Origin: Drechslerella dactyloides
Lineage: Eukaryota; Ascomycota; Orbiliomycetes; Orbiliales; Orbiliaceae
NCBI GenBank assembly: GCA_020064725.1
Contig: JAGTWJ010000019.1
Coordinates: 2,542,001 to 2,606,000 of the forward strand
Direction: 5' to 3'
Length of the DNA: 64,000 nucleotides
Positions within the stretch are counted from its first letter, which is position 1. Each line of letters opens with the position of its first letter. This document shows positions 43,358 to 53,935 of the stretch, piece by piece. The notes under the pieces were generated by a model that saw only the letters and a list, made by a program, of their open reading frames with translations, was not told where the DNA came from and did not search any database. A program made the translations under genes and the position numbers.

Positions 43358-44139
43358 TTCGAGATACAGATGCTGCCTGGTTGATTACCTAAGGGTCCGG
43401 ATGTAACGATGCGTGTACGAGTCGTGAGCACGCAAAATCGAGGTTCCTTTGCGTGCGACTTGAGCGTAGGGCTGACGGAGCCAAGAGAGAGCTGCGGGCG
43501 GCAGTCTTAAGTAGTCTCACTAAGGGCCTCCCTCGCCGTGGGACGGATCGTAGGGATGCATCTGAATTAATTAACCTGGCCCCAGAGCATGTACATGCAC
43601 CCTTCCTTATCTCGCACCGTGTTCGTAAAAGTCTCGTCAGCCGCTCTGTCAGCCGCTGCCTGCCTGTTGCGAGGCCAGTCGGATACGGACTGACCGCCCT
43701 CAGCCCTAATAAACTTGTGCGTACAGGTGCATTGCCCCGAGTCCGACTGGTGTCGCAGCGCCATTGGCAGACACGATCGCAGGGTCGCTATCCGGAGGAG
43801 ACTGGGGGGAAAAGTGGAGACGTGCTGCAGGTCTGGACGGGTCGCTTTAGGTAATCAGCGCCGGAGTGGTCTGCCTATCGATTCATGGCTGAGGTAACCA
43901 GACGTGAGGTGTTTCCCTATAGGGCCGCGCTCCAAGATCTGGCTGGGCAGCCGGGGGCCGACGGCGCGCTCGGGCAACACCGCCCAACCGCCAACGCCAA
44001 CATCACATCACATTCCACGGCCAGCCAGCATCGTGTCATGCAACCGCTTTTTCTAATTATCGCGACGACGGGGCAAATCAAAACAAGGACGCACACGTGC
44101 AGACAGACGCACGCGTGAACGCATCAGACTGGTAGGACG
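43358..44139. promoter_or_regulatory. Divergent promoter region ABCG / DNA ligase I
   Basis: 782 bp between divergent start codons. An ACGCGT hexamer (44111-44116), the MluI cell-cycle box bound by MBF, lies 24-29 bp upstream of the ligase start. No gene supported inside. Confidence 0.5.
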
Positions 44140-46949
44140 ATGCCCGAGAGCCCGGCTAAACGACGCAAGAAGAACGACAAGTCCGGCTCGCCCACCAAGG
44201 GCCCGACCCTCGACTTCTTCTTCGGCCGCAAGCCGCCTCCTGCGTCCAAGCTGAAACACGCTTCCTCTGCCCAGCAGCCAGACGACGACGGAGGCCTCAC
44301 GGACGAGCAGCTGGCCCGGAAACTGCAGGCTCAGTGGGCGAAAGAAGACGCCCAGCTGTCCAAACAGACCGATCATGATGACACGCCGCTTTCCTCGCAG
44401 CCTCCAGAGGCACAGGAAGCCCAGGATCGTGAGTTTGCCTCGAAACTCCAACAGGCGGACGAGGACGACGAAGAGGTCAAGAAAACACCCGGATTTAGTG
44501 ATGAAGCAGTGCTAGCAGACGACGGTGCACTGTCCTTCACACCGGCTGTAGTTACCCCAAGCGCCAGCGGAAATGCAGTCCAGCTGGCGAACAAGCCTGA
44601 GTGGGACAACCTGGTCGACGAACTCCCCTTTGATAAGGACCCACTCTCCTTCAGCCCCGAGGACTACCAGCCGCTAGTGGCCGGCCTTCCGGACGGCAAA
44701 CTGACCTACGGGCTGCTCACCCGTGCTTTCGTCCTGATCAACTCGACGAGGTCGCGCATCAAGATTGTTGACACCCTCACAAACTTCCTGCGCACCGTCA
44801 TCGCCTGTGACCCCGCCTCGCTGCTGCCCGCCGTCTGGCTGACCACGAACGACATCGGCCCACCGTATGAGCAGACCGAGCTCGGCATCGGCGGCTCGAT
44901 AATCAGCAAAGCGCTGCTCAAGGTCGGCGGGCTGGACCAGAAAGGACTCAGGGCCCTGTACAACAAGTATGGCGACGCCGGGGACGCAGCCTTCGAGGCG
45001 AAGGTCAAGCAGCGGACGCTCCAACTGCGAAAACCCGTGCCATTGAGTATGTTCTTAAGATTACAGCTTTCATTAACGCATTAATTGTTATATATGCTAA
45101 CCTACATGACCAGCCGTCAGAGATGTTTACAGTTCGCTCGTAAAAATATCGCAATCAAAGGGCACAGGGTCCCAGGAAACCAAACAGAGAATCGTCGAGC
45201 GCCTGCTCGTGCAAGCCAGGGGCGAGGAAGTGCGATACCTCGCCAGAACCCTCGTGCAGCACGTATGTAAAAACTCCAATTGCAACATTGGAACACCGCT
45301 GACCATCACCCTCTATTATAGCTGCGCATCGGAGCGGTCAAGACGACCATGCTCATCGCCCTTTCGCGCGCCTTCCTCACGACGCACCCACCCAACGCTC
45401 CAAAAGCCGCCCCAAACACAACCACCGCTCTCGCAAAACTTTCCAAGGAAGCCCGAACGGAAATCTACGCCGCTGCCGAGGAGATTCTCAAAGCCTGCTT
45501 TGCGCGATGTCCCAACTACAACGAGATCGTCACCGGCCTGCTCAGCGTCGGTCTGGCAGGCCTCAAGGACGTCTGCAAGCTGACCGTCCACACACCCCTC
45601 AAGCCCATGCTCGGCAGCATCACGCGCGACCTCCCCGAGATGCTCGGCCGCCTCGGCAGCCGCGAGTTCACGGCGGAGTACAAATACGACGGCCAGCGCG
45701 CACAGATCCACTGCGACGAGCACGGGAAGGTCTCCATCTTCAGCCGCCATCTGGAAAACATGACGGACAAATACCCGGACCTCGTCGCACTGATCCCGTC
45801 GATACGTGGCCCCAACGTCGCCACGTTCATCATGGAAGGCGAGGTTGTCGCGATCGATGGCGCGACGGGCAGCATCAAGACGTTTCAAACGCTGGCGTCG
45901 CGCGGCCGGAAGGACGTTGCAATCGGCGCGGTGCAGGTTGACGTGTGCATGTTTGCGTTCGACCTGATGCAGTTGAACGGCGAGGAGTTGCTGGCACGGC
46001 CGTTCCGCGAGCGGCGGCGGCTGCTGCGCGAGGAGTTCGTTGAGGTTGACAGGCGGTTCACGTGGGTGAAGAGCCTGGACGCGACAGCGGACGAGCAGGA
46101 CGCCGTCCTCGAGTTCTTCAGGGGCAGCTTGCAGCAAAAATGCGAGGGCGTGATGGTCAAGCTATTAGACAACGAGGGCTCTCAAGCAGCCGACGACGGT
46201 GACGTGGACATGTTGTCCGAGGGAAAATCCAACGGGAAAGGGAAGGCTGTCGCCAAAGGCAAAGAAGTCAAGAAGGGCGCCCGGAGGAAGCCGCTGTTGG
46301 CAACTTATGAGCCCGACAAGCGGCTCGAGTCCTGGCTCAAAGTCAAGAAGGACTACGACGCGTCGACGGACACGCTCGACGTCATCCCCATCGCAGCCTG
46401 GCACGGCATGGGCCGGAAGAGCAAATGGTGGTCTCCAGTCGTACGTATCTCCGACCTCAATAACATCACCCCACAAACCACTAACGTCACGGTATAAATG
46501 TACAGCTCCTCGCCGTCCGCAATCCGGAAACAGGTGCCCTCGAAGCCGTCTGCAAGTGCATGTCTGGCTTCACCGACGCCTTCTACCAGTCCATGAAGGA
46601 CAAGTACGCAGAATCAAGCGACAACACCACCCCGACAAAAAAACCATACATCGAAGCGCCGGCGGACATGCACCCGAAGGTCTGGTTCGAGCCGCAAGAA
46701 GTATGGGAGATCGTGTTCGCAGACGTCACGTTGAGTCCCAACTATACGGCGGCGATCGGACTCGTGTCCGAGGAACGGGGACTCTCGTTACGGTTCCCCC
46801 GGTTTCTGAGGGTACGTAATGATAAGACTATCGATGAGGCGAGCACGAGTGACGACTTGGCAAGGATGTATCGGCTGCAGATGAGCACGAGTGGTGGGAA
46901 AGTCGTGAACGCTGTAGATGACGGCGGAGATATGGAGTTTGAGGACTGA
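44140..46949 (+). CDS. CDC9: ATP-dependent DNA ligase I
   Basis: Four exons (44140-45046, 45114-45262, 45322-46440, 46506-46949) give 872 residues. The enzyme seals Okazaki-fragment and repair nicks. Domains: a disordered N-terminus with a basic nuclear signal (PAKRRKKNDK), a degenerate PCNA-binding motif (TLDFFFGRK), and two helical LARKLQ/FASKLQ segments; DNA-binding domain (DYQPLVAGLP to VGLAGLKDVCKL); adenylation domain with the nucleophile in EYKYDGQRAQ (Lys about 473), MEGEVVAID and EGVMVKLLD; motif V region SWLKVKKDY; and an OB-fold with WHGMGRKSKWWSPV, GFTDAFY and RFPRFLRVRND. A Lys/Asp-rich insert follows motif IV (about residues 630-665). In yeast one gene makes nuclear and mitochondrial forms; no presequence is visible here upstream of 44140. 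Confidence 0.93.
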
Positions 46950-47253
46950 TGTTACGTGTTATGAATATTTATGAATGGGTTAAGGAGCGGGTATAGGGTA
47001 TATGCGGTGTTTATGGTTATGTGCACGGTGTGGAGTTCACGAGTTGTATCATGTATACGGGGTTGGTCTATGTACTGGCGTTTGGAGCGGGTGTGTAAAA
47101 GATAAATAGAGTTATGATGTATATTGATTAAGCGGAGATTTATGATTGTGTGCTCAGTCTTATACATACACTGCAGCTGGTAATCAATGAGGCTAGCTAG
47201 GTCAAACACACATATTGGTGTATAGAGATACACTTGATGCACTATACAGCCGT
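46950..47253. other. Intergenic between convergent ligase and TMEM14 genes
   Basis: 304 bp of AT-rich 3' flank shared by two convergent genes. No gene supported. Confidence 0.7.
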
Positions 47254-48057
47254 TCAGTTGTTGAACTCGCGATATCTATGAGCACGGAATCGATTAGCAA
47301 TCACCATCCATTCATTCACGATTATATCACACAGAGACATACTTTCGGATATAGTATGCACCGCCGGTGAGCGCCAGGACGGACAAAGCGATCGGTAGCG
47401 GCTTGCGCGTCTTGATCGCACGGGGAATCATTGCGCCGCCTGTAATCATTCACAAACCGTACGGATAGAGTATATTAGCGGCCGCACGTGCAATGAACAT
47501 GCTGTAAATGCCCGAGGACGTATATACGCACCGAGGACGAGAGAGGCGAGGATGGCGAGTTCGATGCCGTAGTTTGCGTTCTTCTTGAGCAGATAGCCGC
47601 TGTATCCGTACATTGCGCCAATGCCGACGCCGGCGACCAGCGAGGGTACTATTTGCAGCCGGTCAGTTCATTTCCGCATATGATGCCACGCTACGTTTAC
47701 CAATGTAATGGTAGGTGGGGTTTCATAGCGTATATAATGGAGTGATAGGACGCACTTGAACCAGTTCGGCTGCGTCGCGGTTGTCTGCGTTAGCTTGCGT
47801 GTATTCGATATATATAGAATTATAGCAGTGCGCAAAGGTAGTATGGGTGATACGAACGCGAAGCCCATGGTTCCGCCGAATGCGCACTGCAATACTCAAT
47901 TGCCGTCAGACGTCTAATACTCGATATTTTCGTTTTCTGAAATCGCGGCATTATCCGGGACAGCCTACCAGCGCGGCCAACGTGAATGCCGGGTGTTCCT
48001 ATCGCGAGTGTTAGACACGTACGTGTAGCCGGCGAGATATTTCAGGGAACTCACCAT
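47254..48057 (-). CDS. TMEM14 family small membrane protein, seven exons
   Basis: Seven exons on the minus strand (48055-48057, 47969-47998, 47858-47886, 47756-47769, 47532-47648, 47343-47439, 47254-47275) join in phase to 103 residues. The spliced protein reads MEHPAFTLAAL, CAFGGTMGFARTGSIPSL, VAGVGIGAMYGYSGYLL, KKNANYGIELAILASLVLG, GAMIPRAIKTRKPLPIA and LSVLALTGGAYYIRK, the Tmemb_14 family with three to four short helices. Relatives (TMEM14A/B/C) are small mitochondrial or ER membrane proteins; TMEM14C takes part in porphyrin handling in animals. The start codon is alone in exon 1, followed directly by GTGAGT, and exon 4 is 14 nt. If the last intron (GTATGT, branch TGCTAATC, ATAG) is kept, the protein instead ends YVSV at 47327. 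Family assignment is strong. Confidence 0.8.
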
Positions 48058-48463
48058 TCTGCCTGCTTTCTCGAAGGATATTCAATCAATGGCTGTTATC
48101 AATTCTCACAGTGTAGTGGAGACGGACGGTTGATGCTGATTCGATCGATATCGAGCGATGCATGCAATCTTCGATCGGTCAGTCGGAGCTTCGCCCTTCC
48201 GCCGTTTGATCGGGCAGGCGCTTAATAATCTTGCGTTGCGTGTAGTTGGATTCGAGCCAGCCAGCCAGCCGGAGACTCGCCCGCCAGCTGCAGCAGCAGC
48301 GGCATACGCAACCAAGCTGCACTGTACCACACGCTGCGCTGTGGATATGCTGTCATCTTCGGGCCCTCCCTGACACAACCACGCGACAGACAAGCCCGGC
48401 CAGTGCACGATATCACACTCCATCTCCATCCTACCCGCCTTCCGCGCGTACAGCCCCACCGCA
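48058..48463. promoter_or_regulatory. Divergent promoter TMEM14 / OST2
   Basis: 406 bp between two divergent start codons. The part near OST2 is pyrimidine-rich (CCATCTCCATCCTACCC). No further element recognised. Confidence 0.5.
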
Positions 48464-49196
48464 ATGGCACGTAAATCCGCCAATTCGTCGACCCCGCGTC
48501 CAACGACGCCGGACCCATCGTCCGTCGACAAGCCGGCTGCAGCAACTCCAGCTGCTGCTCCTCCCGCCGCCAGCACGCCGTCTCCAGCTCCCGCTGCGAC
48601 GGTGAACTTGTCAGCGAAGGCGTCGCCACTCGATGTCGCGAATGCCGTGTGGACAAGGTATCAGAGCGATACGCCGCAGCGGACAAAGCTGATTGATGTG
48701 TTTATGGTCTTCCTCGTCGCGGTGGGCGTCGTGCAGTTTGCGTACTGCGTGCTAGCCGGGAACTATGTGCGTTCGCCCCTCCTTCCCTCCGCCACTCCTA
48801 TCCGAATCTATACTGCATTCAACTGTATCCTCGGGAATGGATACTATGTCACCGTCTTTCCGGTCAATGCTATGGACTGGACCTTGCTAATGTTTGTGTG
48901 TGTATTGCAGCCATTCAACGCCTTCCTGGCCGGTTTTGCGGCCACCGTTGGCCAATTCGTCCTGACGGCGTCGCTGCGGATCCAGACGAACCCCGCGAAC
49001 AAGAGCGAGTTCTCAAGCGTATCGCCGGAGAGGTGTGTAAAATACATCCATCAATTATCCCCCGTCTCTACTATCCGTAAATATCTATCGAAACCCAATG
49101 ATCTGACCGACGGCTGTGGACATTTGCAGGGCATTCGCGGACTTTGTCTTCGGCAGTCTGATCTTGCATTTCTTCTGCGTCAACTTTATCAACTAG
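48464..49196 (+). CDS. OST2: Oligosaccharyltransferase subunit Ost2 (DAD1)
   Basis: Three exons (48464-48766, 48911-49032, 49130-49196) give 163 residues. Ost2 is a small integral subunit of the ER complex that N-glycosylates nascent proteins. The last 110 residues are the DAD1 family: TPQRTKLIDVFMVFLVAVG, FAYCVLAGNY-PFNAFLAGF across intron 1, ATVGQFVLTASLRIQTNP, ER-AFADFVFGSLILHF across intron 2, and the terminal CVNFIN. Three hydrophobic helices are visible. The N-terminal 55 residues are an Ala/Pro/Ser low-complexity extension absent from animal DAD1 and common in fungi. Short last exon (67 nt) is fixed by the conserved C-terminus. Confidence 0.93.
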
Positions 49197-49950
49197 CTCC
49201 GAACACAAAAGTCTGTATTCTTACTATATAATCTACTTGCATCCCGTCGTGCGGACGGCAATGGACCAACATCACGACTCTAGTCACGCGTGACCGCCTG
49301 TATTCGCCCTTGGACATTATTTACAGGCCCTCCCAACAGCATTTTATGCTGCACCCATACCATACCGTACCGTATAGATAAACAGCGAGCAGAAAGAGGA
49401 TATTACGTTGAAAATCAGTATATATAGCGCGGTCGTCGCATGAAATGGAAAAAAGGACGCATCAAAAAACAATAACTTCGTGACCCGGTGACCAACCAGC
49501 AAATTTCATATTCTACAACTTCAATTCTGTCTTTCTTTCGTTCGTTCGTCATTTTATAAGCCACACGTGGCAGCGAGAAGGAAATATATAAGAGAAAGAA
49601 AATCCGCGCGGAAACCATTAGATTGCAAAGTAACCCAGTCGCCGAAACAAACGCCATGATGCTCAAGGAAACGTTAAACAAAAACAGACCAAAACGGAGC
49701 CAGCAGGGACCGAACGTGAGTCGAGAGAAAGGCAATGCAATGGCTGCGTGATATGCAAAGGTAGTGTGGATCGTTGGAGAGAAATGGGCGGACATCTGCA
49801 CGGCGCAGAACGAGGTATTACAGCGAGTGCACGCTACAGACCCATACAGACAGAGCAGCGAGGGTGAACGAAACGAAAAACCCTTGTCCCAGAAAAAAAA
49901 TATACAGGAAGAGAAGTGTGGTGGAGAGAAACAACTAGGTCAACGTCTCA
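49197..49950. other. Intergenic between convergent OST2 and unknown gene
   Basis: 754 bp of 3' flanks of two convergent genes. ORF 49415-49801 (minus, 128 codons) is hydrophobic but has no family likeness and no splice support. No gene called. Confidence 0.55.
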
Positions 49951-51313
49951 CTACTGCTTCCGTTGCGATTCCTGCTGCTGCTGCTCGTGGTCGGGAGGGG
50001 CTGGCGACGCCGGAGGCTGAACCGTCGGCTTTGGCAGCATCTCCTGCTGCTCTTTAGGCGGCAGCGAGGGCGGTGACGGCCGGTCCGGCACGCTGGGCTT
50101 CTGGAACGTGCTGACGCGTAGGCCGCGCCGGCGTTGGTGATGCCGTGCCTTCAACTCGTACACGAGCAGCTTGTTGAAATTCTTCGGGTCGAACGCGACC
50201 CGGAAGTCCACGATGAGCGCGAGATCGGAGCCGACGAGCCGCACTGTTCCGTCCGCGACGATCCAGCCTCTGGGTGGCGGCGGGATATTGTGGATGTAGT
50301 CGCGAGCCAGCTCTCGCTGCAGCGTCCGGTGGGCGTCCGAGGCCGCGTCGTGGAGCGCCATGACGACGCCCGAGGGGAGGAGCGGCACGTCGAGGTTTTC
50401 CGAGCCCTGCGGCTCGGAATCGGACTGGCTTTGAGGACCCGCTGATCGTTTAGGGGCTGATGGTGGTCGCTGGATGGCTGGCGGCTTGAAGCCACCGATC
50501 GGCTCGTCGGGCTTGAGCATGCTTTGGAAGGAGGTGAGGAGGGAGGTCGAGAAGGCTTGCAGGCTGGCTGCAGTCGCCCGTGGCCGGAAGGCTACGTTTA
50601 GCCGTAGCACATTGCCGGGGTGTACAGGGCGTGTAACGAGCTCGATGGACCGGAGAGAGAAAGCGAGGCTGTAGACGACCACACGTTAACATCGTCGTTG
50701 GATCTTGCGTACAGGGGGTCGGTCATACTATTTCCGGGCTTGTCCTATCGGCGGGTTGGCCAGCTGGAAGGTCATCCAATACGGACTCGAAAAGCCCTCC
50801 CAGTTGCCAATGTTCACATTCGAGTTCTGCACTCGCTTCCTGATCGCCTGAAGCACCGCATCTACAAATCATCAGCTTGGCGTCACTCGCCTGGTCAAAA
50901 GCGCAGCCTCGTGGGTACGTACCTTCAGCATTGACCCGACGGTTGACGTCCATCATCAGCTCTTTGAACTCCTGATGTTCCGGCCCGCCCTGCACGTAAG
51001 GGACAGGCTTGGTGTCATGCATGAACCATATCGGCATATACCATGGCTCGTTCGTCACGACCCTATCCACCAGCTCCCGGTTGGTCCAGACGACGCCGCC
51101 TGCGATCCCCAGCGCGGCAATGGGCAGCCCCCACCGCCGGGCGTTGATCGCGGACTGGATCTTGACGCGGTAGAAGAGGAGATTCGGATTGAGAGATAAG
51201 CGCCGTCTCCACAGTGATCGCGAGGTGTGCAGGAAGCTGAACATTCGTCCAGAACGTGCCGGAGCGTCTCTGTCAGGATCGAGGGTATAGGGGCGAAATC
51301 GAGAGCTGGACAT
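49951..51313 (-). CDS. Protein of unknown function with one membrane anchor
   Basis: Three exons on the minus strand (50923-51313, 50729-50861, 49951-50668) join in phase to 413 residues; I do not recognise the family. The N-terminal 60 residues are basic and Arg/Ser-rich (SFLHTSRSLWRRRLSL, FYRVKIQSAINARRW), followed by one hydrophobic segment LPIAALGIAGGVVW (about residues 63-76), which together suggest a mitochondrial membrane anchor. The middle has conserved-looking aromatic segments (ENWEGF-like GNWEGFSSPYWMTFQLANPP, IGQARKYLAFSLRSIELVTR). After a disordered Ser/Pro linker comes a compact segment PPPRGWIVADGTVRLVGSDL, FRVAFDPKNFNKLLVYELKA. The end is Pro/Gln-rich. Splicing fits cleanly at both introns, which supports a real gene. 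It shares a 536-bp promoter region with the Vps3844 gene. Confidence 0.7.
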
Positions 51314-51849
51314 GAACTCCAGCGGCGTCGGGTGGCGAGAGCGGCGTCGAGAGCAACGACGGGCGAGGCAGCAGGGGCATTTAACGGATATGCACGAGAC
51401 GGACTGCCGGCATGGGAAGACGGTGGCCTGAGACTGGGCGAGGCACAGCTGGCGGCGCCGGTGACGACCTGAGATACGGCCGGGCGCTGGCGGTGGAGAG
51501 GTTGATGGGAGGTTGAGTGAGGTGTGGAAGCGTTTGACAGGCTGCCCGCTGGTTTGGGCGGACGGAGGCTAGGGGCGCTGGCTGGGCCCACACCCTCGCG
51601 GAACTAGCCATCCAGCCTTTATTGTATCGTCGTCATCGTCATCGCCGTATCGAATCAAACATCTCCATCCTCCACGCCGACCGACTTGCCATCCTGCGAC
51701 AGCGTCCCGTCGACGGCTGGCCCTGCACGAGCACTGCACCACATACCGAGGACACCACCACCCGAGGGACCGGACCGCGATACAAACCAACCGGGAGACA
51801 GCTGTTACGCGGCTCGCGTCAACCAGCCACCACCACCACCACGCCCGTC
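51314..51849. promoter_or_regulatory. Divergent promoter: unknown gene / Vps3844 gene
   Basis: 536 bp between divergent start codons. An upstream open frame continuous with the Vps3844 exon begins at 51622 but lacks a signal peptide at its start, so the ATG at 51850 was preferred. No other element recognised. Confidence 0.5.
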
Positions 51850-53319
51850 ATGAAGGCCGTCGTCCTCTCCACGCTGGCAGTTCTGGCCGGTCTGCGACCC
51901 GCGTCCGCTGCCAACGCCGCGTTCTACACATGGCCGAATTCCCCGTCGACAGACCGGTCGACGAAGCCCGAGGTTCTTTCACACCTGGAGGGCCGGCTGG
52001 CCCTCGCATCGCGGCTCGGCCTCTCGCAGTTCCACCAGCTCGGGACGGGAGTCAATGTGTACAAACTGCAAAATGTAGCCAGCACGCAGCCACGGCTATG
52101 GACCGACAAGCAAGACGTTGATGGCACCGTCATGATTACCGTGGGGGGAGTTGCAAATGCAGACGGTTGGTGGAATTGCAGTGCCCGCTTCGGCTTTCCG
52201 GGATTTGCTAACGGGGGATTCGATCCGCAGGTTTCTTTGACCGGTCGCCTATCTTTGAGATTGAGAACATGCCGGAGGTTTCGGAGGTCGGCCGTCTGAA
52301 CAGGAGGTTAGAATCCGAGGCGGAGAAGGTCATGGCCACGGATGCGAAGTCCCTGTACAGCAACTCCAACGGCGGTTTTGTCGACACCGTCTCGCCTGCT
52401 CACGTTCGTGCACATCACCGCCACTACCGGCTTCTCTGCCGCATTCTAACAATTGTTCTTTTAGGCCTCCGGAATCGACCTTAACCCAAACATCAACCAG
52501 TGGGACGCCTTCGAGTCGGCAGTCGGCGCATCCGATGCATCCCTGTTCAAATCCGACCAGTCGTCGGACGTCGACTTTTTCGAAGAATACATGGTTCTTA
52601 AGGCCATCGGCGAGAAGACAATCGAACAGGTCAAGGCTGAGAAGGCCACGATTTTCGTGCACCTCACCTCCCTCGACTCCATTGCCCGGAAGGACGGCAT
52701 CAAGTCGCAGAAGCACAAGCTGGCATCAAAACTCATGGCCGTTGCCCTCAAAGACGTCTTCGCCGCGGCATCAGGCTACCCGTCCATCGTCGGCCTGGTC
52801 CCGCCGACACCCAAAAACGCAAAGCGAATCGAAAGCAGCGAGCTCGTCGGCGTCTTCGAGTCGAAGCACAGACGCAAGGAAGCCCCGCTCGCGCCGTCGC
52901 ACACGCCGAAATTCGCCGCCGAGCCCGTGTCCAGCGTGACCCCGCTGAAGAAGGGCAAGAAGGGCAACAAGATCGCCCGCCCCCGACCCGGCTGCTTCGA
53001 AAGCCGTGACGTCTGCGGCAACACCACGAACAGCTGTAACGGCCGCGGCACCTGCATGAAGTCCAGCACGCAATCGAACTGCTGGAGCTGCGCATGCAAC
53101 GCTACCGTCATCAAGGTAAAAAACAAGAAGAACAAGACGACCTACTGGGGCGGCAACGCCTGTCAGAAGGAGGACGTGAGCACACCCTTCTTGATATTCG
53201 TTACGTTTGCGATCGGTATGACCCTAGCAGTCATTTGGACGATCAACCAGATGCTCGACTTGGGCGGAGAGGAGCTGCCGGGCGAGTTGTCCGCAGGAGT
53301 GGCTATCGTGAAGAAGTAA
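51850..53319 (+). CDS. Vps3844 (DUF3844) type I membrane protein
   Basis: Three exons (51850-52165, 52231-52403, 52465-53319) give about 447 residues. The start MKAVVLSTLAVLAGLRPASA is a signal peptide. A luminal domain follows (AAFYTWPNSPSTDRSTKPEV, SQFHQLGTGVN, FFDRSPIFEIENMPE). The C-terminal family block is clear: a six-to-eight cysteine EGF-like unit (CFESRDVCGNTTNSCNGRGT, CWSCACN, TTYWGGNACQKEDVS), then one membrane helix FLIFVTFAIGMTLAVIWTI and a short tail. The family is annotated as vacuolar-sorting or ER protein in Pezizomycotina; its mechanism is not well known to me. The donor of intron 2 is uncertain: GTTCGT at 52404 or GTCTCG at 52389, which changes five residues only. Confidence 0.82.
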
Positions 53320-53935
53320 GTGGGTAGGTGAGTGGTGGATTTGGCATGGTAAGGAGGTATATCATCAGCGATGCACGCGTGTACCATCTTTTTGTTTTGT
53401 TTTCTCTGGTATTTTGGATCGGAAGATAAGAGCGGCGAGCTTTATCTGGCACTGCTTGCGATTGGCTGTTCTCAGGTTTGGGACGTGTACTTTTAGTTTG
53501 CTAGAATTACGTATAATCTCACTGTAGCACATCTGGGGTACTTTGTAACGACCGCTGTACGGGATAGCAGTCTCTAGCTACGTTATCAATCAAGATGGGC
53601 AGCCGTGGGAATCGCATTTGCAAGATCATAGCCGTCTATTTTTTGATATCCTCGTGAACATGTCAACGCAGTCAACCTACAACGACCGGCAATTCGTCTG
53701 GGCGTGAGTCTGGTCTAGCCGGTACTGGTCCTACAGAGCAATTGGCATTGAACCATCGTGTCACGACGCCAATGGACAGTCCCAACATCTACCACCAAAA
53801 TCACCCGCCCCTAACCGATAAATATATTCGAGGAAATACCAACTATCCACCGACTACGGTCAATAGATACCAAACAATGATTATCATCATATCCTTCTTG
53901 TATACTATAGCATGCACGACGAAATAACGTCGACA
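53320..53935. other. Intergenic between convergent Vps3844 and cyclophilin genes
   Basis: 616 bp of 3' flanks. AT-rich; nothing coding recognised. Confidence 0.65.

Noticed and set aside
47327..47342. Retained last intron giving a TMEM14 end of YVSV
   Set aside because: A good donor, branch site and acceptor allow an added last exon; kept as an alternative, not the main model.
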